A stretch of DNA of 64,000 nucleotides, taken from Actinoplanes sandaracinus (GTDB lineage: Bacteria > Actinomycetota > Actinomycetes > Mycobacteriales > Micromonosporaceae). Shown piece by piece: positions 17,262 through 25,350 of this stretch (positions are counted from its first letter, which is position 1; every line of letters begins with the position of its first letter). A program made the translations under genes and the position numbers. Below the pieces are notes generated by a model that had not been told where the DNA came from, did not search any database, and saw only the letters and a list, made by a program, of their open reading frames with translations. The stretch is taken from assembly GCF_030009775.1 (NCBI RefSeq), contig NZ_JASCTH010000040.1:32356-96355 (forward strand), given 5' to 3'.

Positions 17262-18851
17262 CCCACTCCACCCCGTCCACCCGCCGACCGCAGCACAGTA
17301 ACCGGCAGGGGAGCAGCCCACAGACCGCGACAGCGCAACGACGCTTGATCACCGCGCCGACGCTCTGGGCGCCCGGCGAATCACACCGACCAGCAGCGGA
17401 AAGTAGCCGGGCCCAGCCCGATCCACACCCGACACCGCCACCGGCGGGAGACCGACCGACCAACGGCCAACTCGAGACCCACAGGGGGAGCGGCCTCCGC
17501 TCGACTCTCTCGACATCGCTCTGGGCCCACCCGGACGGGCACGACACCCCACCTTGTGGCGCCCGAGCCGCCCCGCGCGGGCATCGCGAATATTGTCGGA
17601 CCCATCCCGGACCTGGCCATCCCGGTCGAAGAGGGCGACCTCGATCCGCCCGCAGCCACAACGGCGGGGAGATGGCCCACGCGCGACAGCGGCGTGTTCG
17701 CGCTTATAGGAGCTCGACGGCGTGCTCCCGTGTGGGAGCGCGGGTGCACTCGTCCACGAGATTCCCGAACCGTCCGCTTCCGGCGTTCGCCTAGTGGCCT
17801 GGCTGCTGTTGGGCCCGGCTACGCGAACTGGCTGTGCGAACCGTCCTGCCGACAGCCTCTCCTCAGGCCCCGATCGCCCACGAATTTATCAGGTCGATAA
17901 TGAGCATTATGTCAACCTATCTCCAGAAGGGGCTCCGGAAGCCCTCTCCTATGCACCGTTGAGAGATGCAGTCGTAGTAGAGGGATGCCGCCGTAGCCCC
18001 AGCCACGTCACCCGAACTCTGCTGGCCGCCGACATTGCTGGTGGGCTCGAGCAGAAGATGCAGCCCGGGACGAAAGATGCAGCCGTAGCCAAGCCGCGAC
18101 ATGCCGAACTCATAGCACGCCTAAGCGACGGCCGACCGCCGTGCGTGAGCGACGGCCGACCGCACAGCGAGCGCGCCGGCCCGGTTGGCCTGGCGCTTCT
18201 GGTCGGTCGCCTGCCTGGCGGCCGGCTGTCGCTCACGCACGTCACCGATCGACGATGGCACCTCCCGGCTACGGCTAGGCCCGGCCGGGCTGCTGCGAGC
18301 CGTAGCGGAGACGCGCTAGGCCTCGCTCTTAACGTCGCAGGGCGACGGCTCGCCGTCGGGTGAACGGCGGGCGAGCTTGCCGGTGGCGGCCAGCCGTCGC
18401 CGAGACGCGCTATCGCCGGCTCGTGACGTGCGTGAGCGACGGCTGGCCGCAGTTGGCCCCCTGTCAGACCCAGCGAGCCGTCGCCGGGACGTGTTGATGA
18501 CGACGCATAACGCGACTGAGCGACCGCCGACAAAGCTGGGCGGCTGCCCAGCGGCGGCGATGACGGCGGCTGCGCGGGCTGCGACCGCGACCTCTGCGCC
18601 CGCGGCTGCGGCGGCTGTACAGCCACAGCCGTCGGTGGCTGTGGCGAGGCTGGGCGTGTGGGTGCCCCGCTTCCCCGGCTGGGTGGTGGGCGCTGGGTGG
18701 CGCGAGGTGGCGGCCTGGAGGGTCGGAGCGCTCAGTGGTGGATCTGGTGGCGTGGCGGGGCGCGACTGGCAGGGGTTATTTGGGGTGTAAACGGTCATAA
18801 GTCATCTTCAGGCGCGATGGATCATGGTGGGACCAGCGCAAACGCCGATAA
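17262..18851. other. 1.6 kb non-coding stretch with repeats and a dif-like site
   Basis: No gene is supported. Contents: the dif-like site at 17890, repeated GATGCAGCCG-like words at 17966-18090, GTGAGCGACGGCC repeats (18142, 18434), and three copies of AGCCGTCGCCGAGACGCGCT (18298, 18391, 18477). The stretch marks the change from C-rich to G-rich top strand. Confidence 0.5.
17890..17917 (+). other. dif-like Xer recombination site
   Basis: 28 bp with left arm CAGGTCGATAA, 6-nt centre TGAGCA and right arm TTATGTCAACC. It matches the E. coli dif layout, whose arms also end and begin in ATAA and TTATGT, and is unusually AT-rich for this genome. It lies in the middle of the gene-free stretch 1 kb before a tyrosine recombinase. 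It could be the chromosomal dimer-resolution site or a site for the adjacent recombinase. Confidence 0.6.
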
Positions 18852-18879
18852 TTGCTGCATAATATGCCTTATGCAGCAT
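18852..18879 (+). other. second dif-like palindrome at the recombinase start
   Basis: Left arm TTGCTGCATAA, 6-nt centre TATGCC, right arm TTATGCAGCAT; the inner nine bases of each arm (GCTGCATAA / TTATGCAGC) are exact complements. It has the same arm/centre/arm geometry as the 17890 site and overlaps the first possible start codon (18871) of the recombinase. So it may be an autoregulatory binding site, a crossover site, or both. Confidence 0.55.
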
Positions 18880-19818
18880 ATGTCAATCACTGAGTTGATC
18901 GACGACTTCCTGGCCGCGCGTGCCACGAGGAAACCTTCGGTGCACACGCTGTCGGCGTACCGCCGGGATCTGAATCTGGTGGTGGGTCTCGCCGAGCCCG
19001 CGCCGCTCACCGTGAGTGACCTCTCCCCTCGCGTGCTGCGGGCCGCGTTCGCGCGGTTCGCAGCCGACCGCTCCCCCGCCTCGGTGTCGCGGGCCTGGTC
19101 GTCGTGGAACGCGTTCTTCACGTTTCTGGTGACCGAGCAGGTGGTGGCCGGCAATCCGATGTCGGCGGTGGACAAGCCGCGGCAGTCGGTGCTGGTGCCG
19201 AAGCCGTTGCGGGGTGAGGACACTCCGGAGGTGCTGTTGCGGGCGGTGAGCACGAAGGACGAGACGCAGCGTGATCCGTGGCCGGAGCGGGATGTGGTGG
19301 TGCTGGCGCTGGCGTTGTGTGCGGGGCTGCGGTTGTCGGAGATGCTGGCGTTGCGGGTGGGTTCGGTGAGTGGGCGTGCCGGTGAGCGGCGGGTGGAGGT
19401 GGCCGGTAAGGGTGGGCGGCCGCGGACGGTGCCGATCGAGGATGGGCTGGATGCGGCGGTGGCGCGCTATCTGGACAGTCGGCGGGTGCGGTTCGGGCGG
19501 GTGGCGGCGACGGCTCCCCTGTTGGTGGATCGGCGGGGTGGGGCGTTGCAGCGGGGTGGTCTGCAGTATCTGGTGCGGTCGTGTTATCGGCGTGCGGGTA
19601 TCGGTGACCGGGTGCCGCGGGGTGCGCAGTTGCATGCGTTGCGGCATACGTTCGCGACGCGGTTGGCGGAGGACGGGGCGAACGCGTCGGAGATCATGCG
19701 GTTGCTGGGGCATGCGTCGTTGGCGACGTCGCAGTCCTATATCGAGGTGACGGCGGAGCAGCAGCGGGCGGCGGTTCAGGCTAACCGGACGAATCGGGTG
19801 TTGAGTGAGTTGGGGTGA
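18871..19818 (+). CDS. tyrosine recombinase (XerC/D-like)
   Basis: A 315-residue site-specific recombinase. The N-terminal SAM-like DNA-binding domain (residues 5-100) precedes a catalytic domain with R154 (GLRLSE), K180, H255-xx-R258 (HALRH), H281 (LGHAS) and nucleophile Y290 (QSYIEV). All six catalytic positions are present. Size and motifs are Xer-like, without the extra arm-binding domain of phage integrases. The start may be ATG 18871 or 18880; no ribosome-binding site is seen. Two dif-like sites lie just upstream. Its coding strand is very G-rich, unlike genes left of 17.3 kb. Whether it is a housekeeping Xer or an element integrase is open. Confidence 0.85.
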   Translation: MQHMSITELIDDFLAARATRKPSVHTLSAYRRDLNLVVGLAEPAPLTVSDLSPRVLRAAFARFAADRSPASVSRAWSSWNAFFTFLVTEQVVAGNPMSAVDKPRQSVLVPKPLRGEDTPEVLLRAVSTKDETQRDPWPERDVVVLALALCAGLRLSEMLALRVGSVSGRAGERRVEVAGKGGRPRTVPIEDGLDAAVARYLDSRRVRFGRVAATAPLLVDRRGGALQRGGLQYLVRSCYRRAGIGDRVPRGAQLHALRHTFATRLAEDGANASEIMRLLGHASLATSQSYIEVTAEQQRAAVQANRTNRVLSELG

Positions 19819-19841
19819 CGGTGGTCTGTCAGAATCCGGGC

Positions 19842-19994
19842 ATGACTGACGAGAGGTTCAGCCGGCGGTCGCTGTTCGGGCGGATTCTGCTGGTGGCGGG
19901 TGGTGCGGCGACGCTGTTGACGCTGACCGGGTGCCCGGGTGGCGAGCCGGATGACGACGATGACGATGACGGGGGCGGGGAGGACGACGATTGA
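19842..19994 (+). CDS. 50-aa acidic lipoprotein
   Basis: A very short gene. The peptide has a twin-arginine-like start (RFSRRSLFGR), a hydrophobic stretch (ILLVAGGAATLLT) and a lipobox LTGC at residues 27-30. A tail follows that is almost only D, G and E (seven D in a row, then GGGEDDD). Processing would leave a lipid-anchored, strongly acidic 21-residue peptide on the outer face of the membrane. CAGAAT lies six bases before the ATG, so the message is probably leaderless. Role unknown; metal or cationic-surface binding is only a guess. Confidence 0.6.
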   Translation: MTDERFSRRSLFGRILLVAGGAATLLTLTGCPGGEPDDDDDDDGGGEDDD

Positions 19995-20160
19995 TGTTGT
20001 ACGGAATTGACGGCCGTTCCCGGTAGCCACTACTCCCCCGGTCCTCCGCGCGAGGTTCCGCCCGGGTCAGGGCCGTAGCGCGGCCACCGGGCGGAATCCG
20101 ATACTCACGGCACACCCGCGGTCGACTTTGGTAGCTACTGCGGTCCCGCGGTGTGTGGGC

Positions 20161-21034
20161 ATGCGGGTTGTCGGGTTGTGGGCGCTGGCGACGTGGTGCG
20201 CCGAGTGTGTGTGTGGTGGGTTCACGGTCGCGGAGTACCCGTTGGTGCTGCTGTTTCTGGGGCCGTTGTACGGCAGTGTGGCGGTGCTGATCCGGGAGGT
20301 GGCGCGGCGGCGCGGTGGTGGCTGGCCGGTGATGGTGTTGCTGGCGGCGGCGTTCGGGCTGGTGCAGGCCGGTGTGGTGGATCAGTCGCTGTTCGATCGT
20401 GGGGCGCTGGCGGGTACGCGGTTCGCGCAGTGGAATCGTGAGGCGGGGCGACGCGGGTGCCGTGGCCGGGTTTCAGTGCCGAACAGTTGTTCGATTTCGT
20501 CGGTAACCATGTGTGGCTGAGTGTCTGTGCGCCGATCGCGGTGGTGGAGGCGTGTGTCGCCCCGGCGCGGCGTGAGGTGCCGTGGTTGGGCCGGCGGGCG
20601 GTGGTCGTGCTGGTGGTGCTCTATCTGGTGAGCAGCCTGATGATCTGGTCGGAGTCCGGTCGGGTGCTGTCGGCGGCGCAGGGCGTGTTCGTTGCGGTGG
20701 TGGCCGCGATGGTGTGGCGTCCTTCTCCCCCGCCGGTATGGGGTGTGCATCCGTTGGTTCTGGGTGCGCTGGTGCTGGGGGCGCATGTGGCGAGCTGATT
20801 CGCTCGGCGCGCGGTGGCCGGGGGCGGTAGCGACGGCATGTGGTGGCGGGGTGGGGTGCCGGTCTGGTGGCGGCGGCGGGTGCGGCGTTTCTGCATCCGC
20901 CGTATCAGGCGGCGGCGCCGTGGTTGGCGGTGGCCAGTGACGTGGGCGGTGCGGTGTTGGTGGCGTCGTTGCTGGTGGTGGCGTATCGGCGGGCTGGTGT
21001 CGGTGAGCCGGTCATGGGGCGTGCGCTCGGGTGA
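20161..21034 (+). pseudogene. frameshifted polytopic membrane protein, paralogue of 43072-44169
   Basis: Three reading frames in sequence match one membrane protein. Frame one (20161-about 20445) encodes ECVCGGFTVAEY, then GPLYGSVAVLIREVARRRGG and QAGVVDQSLF. Frame two (about 20455-20798) encodes GFSAEQLFDFVGNHVWLSVCAPIAVVE. Frame three (about 20800-21034) encodes the last helices and AYRRAGVG. The intact gene at 43072 has the same order of motifs (PLYGAAAVLIREVAVRLGGGW; YVGNHIALSICAPIVIVE). At least two single-base events are needed. Real decay or assembly errors are both possible. Confidence 0.75.
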
Positions 21035-22013
21035 GGGCTGCGGCGAGGAGGGCGACGGTCCGGTCGGCGTCGTGGGTGAGCCGGTGCAGGGTGGGTCGTG
21101 CGGCGTCGGGCGGCATGTCGGCGAGGGCCTGGGTGAGGCGGATCCGGGTCGCGGAGTCGGCGGTGGGTGCGGTGAGTTCGTCGGTCAGTGCGGTGAGGAT
21201 CTGGTCGGTGTGTGCGGGGTCGTGTGCGAGTGTGCCGAGGATGTCGGCGGCGTCGACGTCGTTGGTGCCGGTGGCGACCATGGTGACGAGGGTGGGTACG
21301 GCTGTGGTGGCGCCGCGGAGGCCTGCGGCGAGGGCGGCGTGTGCGCGTACGGCGGGGTCGGGGTCGTCGAGGGCGCGGGTGAGGATCGCGGTGGCGTGGT
21401 CGCCGGGTATCTCGGCGATGGCGCGGACGGCGCGGCGGCGGGTGTCGGGGTGGGGTGCGGTGGTGGCGGGTGCCAGGTGGGTGAGGGCGTCGTCGCCGGT
21501 GCGGGCGAGGGCCCAGTGGAGGGCGCCGGCGACGTTGGGGTCGGTTTCGGTGAGGATCGCGTCGGCGAGTAGTTCGGTGGGGACCGGGGTGTCGTCGGTG
21601 GGGGCGAGGATGGCCTGTTGGCGGCGGGCGGCGTGGGGTGAGTGGAGGCCGTGCAGGAGTTCGACGATGCGCAGGACGCCGGGCCAATCGTCGGGTGTCG
21701 AGGCGTCGACGGTGCGGAGTCGGTCGAGGAGTTCCTGTTGTTGCCGGAGGCGGTGTTCGGTCTGCCGGATGAGGTCGGCGACGAGGGTGGCCGGGGTGAA
21801 GGCGGGGTCTTGCAGGGCGCGGGCGATCTGGCGTAGGGACAGTCCGAGGGTTCGCAGGCTTTCGACGTGGAAGATGCGGCGGATGTCGTCGGTGGAGTAT
21901 TCGCGGTAGTTGCCGTGGGTGCGGCCGGTGGGTTGGACCAGGCCGAGGGTGTCGTAGTGGCGCAGCATGCGGGTGCTGACCCCGCAGCGGCGGGCGACGT
22001 CGCCGATCAGCAC
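21012..22013 (-). CDS. MerR-type regulator with HEAT-repeat C-terminus
   Basis: A 333-residue protein starting at GTG 22013. Residues 1-70 are a MerR winged HTH (LIGDVARRCGVSTRMLRHYDTLGLVQPTGRTHGNYREYS). A dimerisation helix (HRLRQQQELLDRLR) follows, then about 200 residues of HEAT-like repeats (DPDPAVRAHAALAAGLRG, DDALTHLAPATTAPHPDTRRRAVRAIAEIPGDHA). A MerR domain joined to a HEAT solenoid is uncommon; the solenoid may bind a partner or ligand. It overlaps the upstream HEAT gene by 7 bp. The same promoter carries a strong MerR-type operator at 22691. A 29-codon-longer-or-more frame to 22553 is a shadow. Confidence 0.82.
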   Translation of the reverse strand: MLIGDVARRCGVSTRMLRHYDTLGLVQPTGRTHGNYREYSTDDIRRIFHVESLRTLGLSLRQIARALQDPAFTPATLVADLIRQTEHRLRQQQELLDRLRTVDASTPDDWPGVLRIVELLHGLHSPHAARRQQAILAPTDDTPVPTELLADAILTETDPNVAGALHWALARTGDDALTHLAPATTAPHPDTRRRAVRAIAEIPGDHATAILTRALDDPDPAVRAHAALAAGLRGATTAVPTLVTMVATGTNDVDAADILGTLAHDPAHTDQILTALTDELTAPTADSATRIRLTQALADMPPDAARPTLHRLTHDADRTVALLAAALTRAHAP

Positions 22014-22663
22014 GGGGTTTCTCCGGTGGGGTCGGGTTGCTGGGGGCCGAGGGCGACGATGCGGATGGCTTCGTCGATGTCGGGGGTGAAGGCGGCGTCG
22101 GGGTCGTGCAGGAGTCGCCGGGTGGCGTGGGCGTGTGCGCGGACGGTGGGGTCGTGGTTGGTGAGTGCGGTTGTCAGGGCGGGTTCGGCGGCGTCGGCGA
22201 GGGTGGCGATGGCGCGGCTGAGGCTTAGTCGCAGGGTGCGGTCGCCGCGGCCGAGTTGGGTGGTCAGTTCTGCGGCGAGGGCGGGGTGTTCGCTGGTGGG
22301 CGCGAGGATGACGGCGGCGCGCCAGGCGCTGCGGGCGACGTCGTCGTGGGGGTCGTGCAGCAGGGTTCGGGTGATCGCGGGCCACGTGCCGTGGTCGCCG
22401 ATCTTGGAGAGTGTGTGGAGTGCCTGGCTGCGGGCTTGTGGGTTCGGGGAGTGGAGTTCGGTGAGGAGCCGGGGCACGGTGGTCTCCGGGGGGAGGCGGG
22501 TCAGTGCCCAGGTGAGCATGTCGCGGACGAAGAAGTCGGGTTCGGTGGCGCATCGGGTCACGAGGGCGTCGGTGTGGGTGGGGTCGGCGTGGGTGCCGGC
22601 GGTGAGGGCTGTCTGGAGCCGGGTGGACGGGTTGGGGTCGTTGAGGGTGTCGAGCAGGGTCAT
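22007..22663 (-). CDS. HEAT-repeat protein, operon partner of the MerR regulator
   Basis: A 218-residue protein made almost wholly of HEAT/armadillo-like helical repeats: MLTWALTRLPPETTVPRLLTELHSPNPQARSQALHTLSKIGDHGTW, then HPALAAELTTQL, ATLADAAEPALTTALTNHDPTVRAHAHATRRLL. No catalytic motif. ATG 22661-22663 is placed by GGAGG eight bases upstream. The gene overlaps the MerR-HEAT gene and shares its promoter. Both proteins carry the same type of solenoid, so they may form a hetero-complex that modulates DNA binding. Confidence 0.78.
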   Translation of the reverse strand: MTLLDTLNDPNPSTRLQTALTAGTHADPTHTDALVTRCATEPDFFVRDMLTWALTRLPPETTVPRLLTELHSPNPQARSQALHTLSKIGDHGTWPAITRTLLHDPHDDVARSAWRAAVILAPTSEHPALAAELTTQLGRGDRTLRLSLSRAIATLADAAEPALTTALTNHDPTVRAHAHATRRLLHDPDAAFTPDIDEAIRIVALGPQQPDPTGETPC

Positions 22664-22690
22664 GGGGACCACCTCCGGCGTCCCAGTGAA

Positions 22691-22713
22691 GACCTTGTCA
22701 CAGTGTCAAGGTC
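22691..22713 (-). promoter_or_regulatory. MerR-type operator
   Basis: Arms GACCTTGTCAC and GTGTCAAGGTC around a central A, with one mismatch in 11 bp. On the minus strand it contains TTGACACTG, a -35-like element, 28 bp before the HEAT gene start. The layout (long dyad overlapping a promoter in front of a MerR-containing operon) is classic autoregulation by MerR-family proteins. Confidence 0.75.
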
Positions 22714-22822
22714 AAGTTCGGGTCGGTGGTGGAGGCGGAGAAGTTTTTTTGCGCGGGGGTGTCGAGATGGTGGTTACGGCGGCGTCCCTGTGGTGGAACT
22801 GCCGAACCTGAGGGAGTACGAG

Positions 22823-23230
22823 ATGGCGAAATACCTGTTGCTCAAGCACTACCGTGGCGCGCCGGCTCCGGTCAACGATGTGCCGATGGCCCGGTGGACG
22901 CAGGAGGAGATCACCGCCCACGTTCGGTACATGCAGGATTTCGCCGCCAAGTTGGAGGGCACCGGTGAGTTCGTGGACGGTCAGGCGCTGTCTCCGGAGG
23001 GGACGTGGGTTCGTTCCGATGGGGAGGGGCGTCCGCCGGTGACCGATGGCCCGTTCGCGGAGACGAAGGATCTGATCGCGGGGTGGATGGTGATCGACGT
23101 CGAGTCCTATGAGCGGGCGGTGGAGTTGGCCGGTGAGTTGTCGGCGGCTCCGGGTGCCGGTGGTGAGCCGATCCATGAGTGGCTGGAGGTGCGTCCGTTC
23201 CTGTCGGAGGCGCCTACGGTGACCGAGTGA
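22823..23230 (+). CDS. YCII/DGPF-domain protein
   Basis: A 135-residue protein of the YCII-related DGPF family, opening MAKYLLLKHYRG and carrying VTDGPFAETKDLIAGWMVIDV, the motif the family is named for. GAGGGAG lies seven bases before ATG 22823. The stop overlaps the GTG of the sigma factor gene (GTGA), so the two are co-translated. DGPF proteins are the usual companions of ECF42 sigma factors; their biochemical role is not settled. Confidence 0.88.
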   Translation: MAKYLLLKHYRGAPAPVNDVPMARWTQEEITAHVRYMQDFAAKLEGTGEFVDGQALSPEGTWVRSDGEGRPPVTDGPFAETKDLIAGWMVIDVESYERAVELAGELSAAPGAGGEPIHEWLEVRPFLSEAPTVTE

Positions 23231-24363
23231 ACGAGTCTGTGCTGCGGGACTTGGTGCCCGCGGTGATCGGCATCCTCGTCCGTCGCGGTGTTGATTTCGC
23301 GGCGGCCGAGGATGCCGTGCAGGATGCGCTGGTCGAGGCGGTGCGGGTGTGGCCGGGTGAGCCGCCGCGGGATCCGCGGGGCTGGCTGGTCACGGTGGCG
23401 TGGCGCAAGTTTCTCGATGCGGTGCGTGCGGATGTGTCGCGGCGGCGGCGTGAGGAGCGTGTCGAGGGTGAGCCCGAGCCGGGTCCGGCTGTGGTTTCCG
23501 ATGACACGCTGGCGCTGTATTTCCTGTGTGCGCATCCGTCGTTGACGCCGGCGTCGGCGGTGGCGTTGACGTTGCGGGCGGTGGGTGGTCTGACGACGCG
23601 GCAGATCGCGCAGGCTTATCTGGTGCCGGAGGCGACGATGGCGCAGCGGATCAGCCGGGCCAAGCGGACGGTGTCGGGGGTGCGGCTGGATCGGGCCGGT
23701 GATGTCGGCACGGTGCTGCGGGTGCTGTATCTGGTGTTCAACGAGGGCTATTCCGGTGATGTGGATCTGGCGGCGGAGGCGATTCGGCTGACCCGGCAGT
23801 TGGCGGCGGGGGTGCGGGAGCCGGAGGTGGGGGGTCTGCTGGCGCTGATGCTGTTGCACCATGCGCGGCGGGCGGCGCGGATCGGGCCGGACGGTCGTCT
23901 GGTGCCGCTGGCGGAGCAGGATCGCCGCCGGTGGGACACCGCTTTGATCGCCGAGGGGGTGGTGGTGTTGCAGGCGGCGTTGTCGCGGGATCGGCTGGGT
24001 GAGTTCCAGGCGCAGGCGGCGATCGCGGCGTTGCACGCCGATGCGCGTAGTACCGGGGAGACCGATTGGGTGCAGATCGTCGAGTGGTACGACGAGGTGG
24101 TGCGGCTCACCGGCAGTCCGGTGGCCGAGTTGAACCGGGCGGTGGCGGTCGGTGAGGCGGACGGGCCGCGGGCGGGGCTGGCCGCGCTGGCGCGGTTGGA
24201 TGCGGGGTTGCCGCGGTATGCGGCGGTGGCGGCGTATCTGCATGAGCGTGACGGTGATCTGGTGGCGGCGGCGCGGCTTTATGCGGAGGCGGCGCGGGTG
24301 GCGTCGAATCTGTTGGAGCGGGAGCATTTGACGCGGCAGGCGGCGCGGCTGCATGCGCGCTGA
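23227..24363 (+). CDS. ECF sigma factor, ECF42 type
   Basis: A 378-residue extracytoplasmic-function sigma factor. Residues 1-160 hold sigma region 2 (AAEDAVQDALVEAVRVWPGEPPRDPRGWLVTVAWRKFLD) and region 4 (LTTRQIAQAYLVPEATMAQRISRAKRTV). The remaining 200 residues are the long C-terminal extension with FNEGYSGDVDLAAEAIRLTRQL and TPR-like helices, typical of ECF42. In that group no classical anti-sigma factor is present and the C-terminal part controls activity. The coupled DGPF gene fits. It may target its own operon. Confidence 0.88.
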   Translation: MNESVLRDLVPAVIGILVRRGVDFAAAEDAVQDALVEAVRVWPGEPPRDPRGWLVTVAWRKFLDAVRADVSRRRREERVEGEPEPGPAVVSDDTLALYFLCAHPSLTPASAVALTLRAVGGLTTRQIAQAYLVPEATMAQRISRAKRTVSGVRLDRAGDVGTVLRVLYLVFNEGYSGDVDLAAEAIRLTRQLAAGVREPEVGGLLALMLLHHARRAARIGPDGRLVPLAEQDRRRWDTALIAEGVVVLQAALSRDRLGEFQAQAAIAALHADARSTGETDWVQIVEWYDEVVRLTGSPVAELNRAVAVGEADGPRAGLAALARLDAGLPRYAAVAAYLHERDGDLVAAARLYAEAARVASNLLEREHLTRQAARLHAR

Positions 24364-24393
24364 TATTCCGGCGACATCGCATGGATGGGTGGG

Positions 24394-24399
24394 CATACT
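24394..24399 (+). promoter_or_regulatory. -10 box of a probable leaderless transcript
   Basis: CATACT, six bases before GTG 24406; supports the longer form of the acetyltransferase. Confidence 0.45.
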
Positions 24400-24405
24400 T
24401 GCGCG

Positions 24406-25281
24406 GTGACTGAGGACCTTTCGCGGCCGGCGACGCCGGAGCAGCAGCCGGATGAGCCTGGGCAGCAGCAGCCGGCGGCCGGGGCGCTGGAGCGGGAGCA
24501 GGCGATGCCGCACACGGCGGTGTCGTTGGCCGCCGATCTGCGGGCGCTGGGGCTGGCGGCGGGTGACACGGTGCTGGTGCATGCGGCGTTGCGGTCGCTC
24601 GGTTTCGTGGCCGGGAGCGCGCACGCGGTGGTGCTGGCGCTGCTGGACGTGCTGGGTCCGGAGGGCACGCTGGTGGTGCCGACGCACACGTCGTACAACT
24701 CCGATCCGGCCGGGTGGAGCAATCCGCCGGTGCCGGAGTCCTGGTGGCCGGTGATCCGGCGGGAGAACCCGGGGTTCGACCCGGTGTTGTCGTTGAGCCG
24801 GTGGATGGGTGTGCTGGCGGAGACGGTGCGGACGTGGCCGGGCGCGATGCGCAGTTCGCATCCGCAGGTGTCGTTCGCGGCGCTGGGTGCGCGGGCGGCG
24901 GAGATCGTGGGGACGCATCCGGTCGAGGACGAGCTGGGTGATGGTTCGCCGTTGGGTGCGGTGTACCGGCTGGGTGGCAAGGTGCTGTTGCTCGGGTGTG
25001 GGCATGCCAACAACACGTCGCTGCATCTGTCGGAGTGCCGGCAGGAGCAGCCGAAGATGGACGCCAACGGTGCGGCGGTGCGTGATGTCGACGGTGTGGT
25101 GCGGTGGGTGACGTGGACGGCGCCGGCCACGGATTCCGGTGATTTCGCGGAGCTCGGTGCGGCGTTCGACGTGGTGGGGCCGGTGGCGATGGGGAAGGTC
25201 GGTAATGCGACGGCCCGGTTGATGCCGCAGCGGGATCTGGTGGATTTCGGTGTCGGGTGGATCCGGGAGCACCGGCGCTGA
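24406..25281 (+). CDS. AAC(3)-family N-acetyltransferase
   Basis: A 291-residue member of the aminoglycoside 3-N-acetyltransferase (YokD-like) fold. Key blocks: DTVLVHAALRSLGF, GTLVVPTHTSYNSDPAGW, RSSHPQVSFAALG, and LLLGCGHANNTSLHLSE, which includes the conserved H and the acetyl-CoA/substrate pocket. It may acetylate an aminoglycoside or another amine; chromosomal homologues are often not resistance genes. GTG 24406 has a CATACT box and coding-like third positions. ATG 24505 would give the usual 258-residue length. It is ended by a strong hairpin at 25298. Confidence 0.85.
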   Translation: MTEDLSRPATPEQQPDEPGQQQPAAGALEREQAMPHTAVSLAADLRALGLAAGDTVLVHAALRSLGFVAGSAHAVVLALLDVLGPEGTLVVPTHTSYNSDPAGWSNPPVPESWWPVIRRENPGFDPVLSLSRWMGVLAETVRTWPGAMRSSHPQVSFAALGARAAEIVGTHPVEDELGDGSPLGAVYRLGGKVLLLGCGHANNTSLHLSECRQEQPKMDANGAAVRDVDGVVRWVTWTAPATDSGDFAELGAAFDVVGPVAMGKVGNATARLMPQRDLVDFGVGWIREHRR

Positions 25282-25297
25282 GCGAGGTGTTGCGACG

Positions 25298-25343
25298 ACG
25301 ACCAGGGCCGGGCCGCTGAGAAAGGCGGCCCGGCCCTGGTCGT
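25298..25343. terminator. strong bidirectional stem-loop
   Basis: A 19-bp perfect stem (25298-25316 with 25325-25343) around the loop TGAGAAAG, between the convergent acetyltransferase and ohr genes. There is no long T tract, as usual for this GC content. Confidence 0.8.
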
Positions 25344-25350
25344 GTGTGGC

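Noticed and set aside
17345..18626. Several long frames in the gene-free stretch
   Set aside because: Mutually overlapping, low-complexity, no start signals, no domains; the region also holds the dif-like site.
23107..25272. 721-codon minus-strand frame across the sigma-factor and acetyltransferase genes
   Set aside because: Arginine/histidine/proline-rich, no domain, fully antisense to recognised genes.
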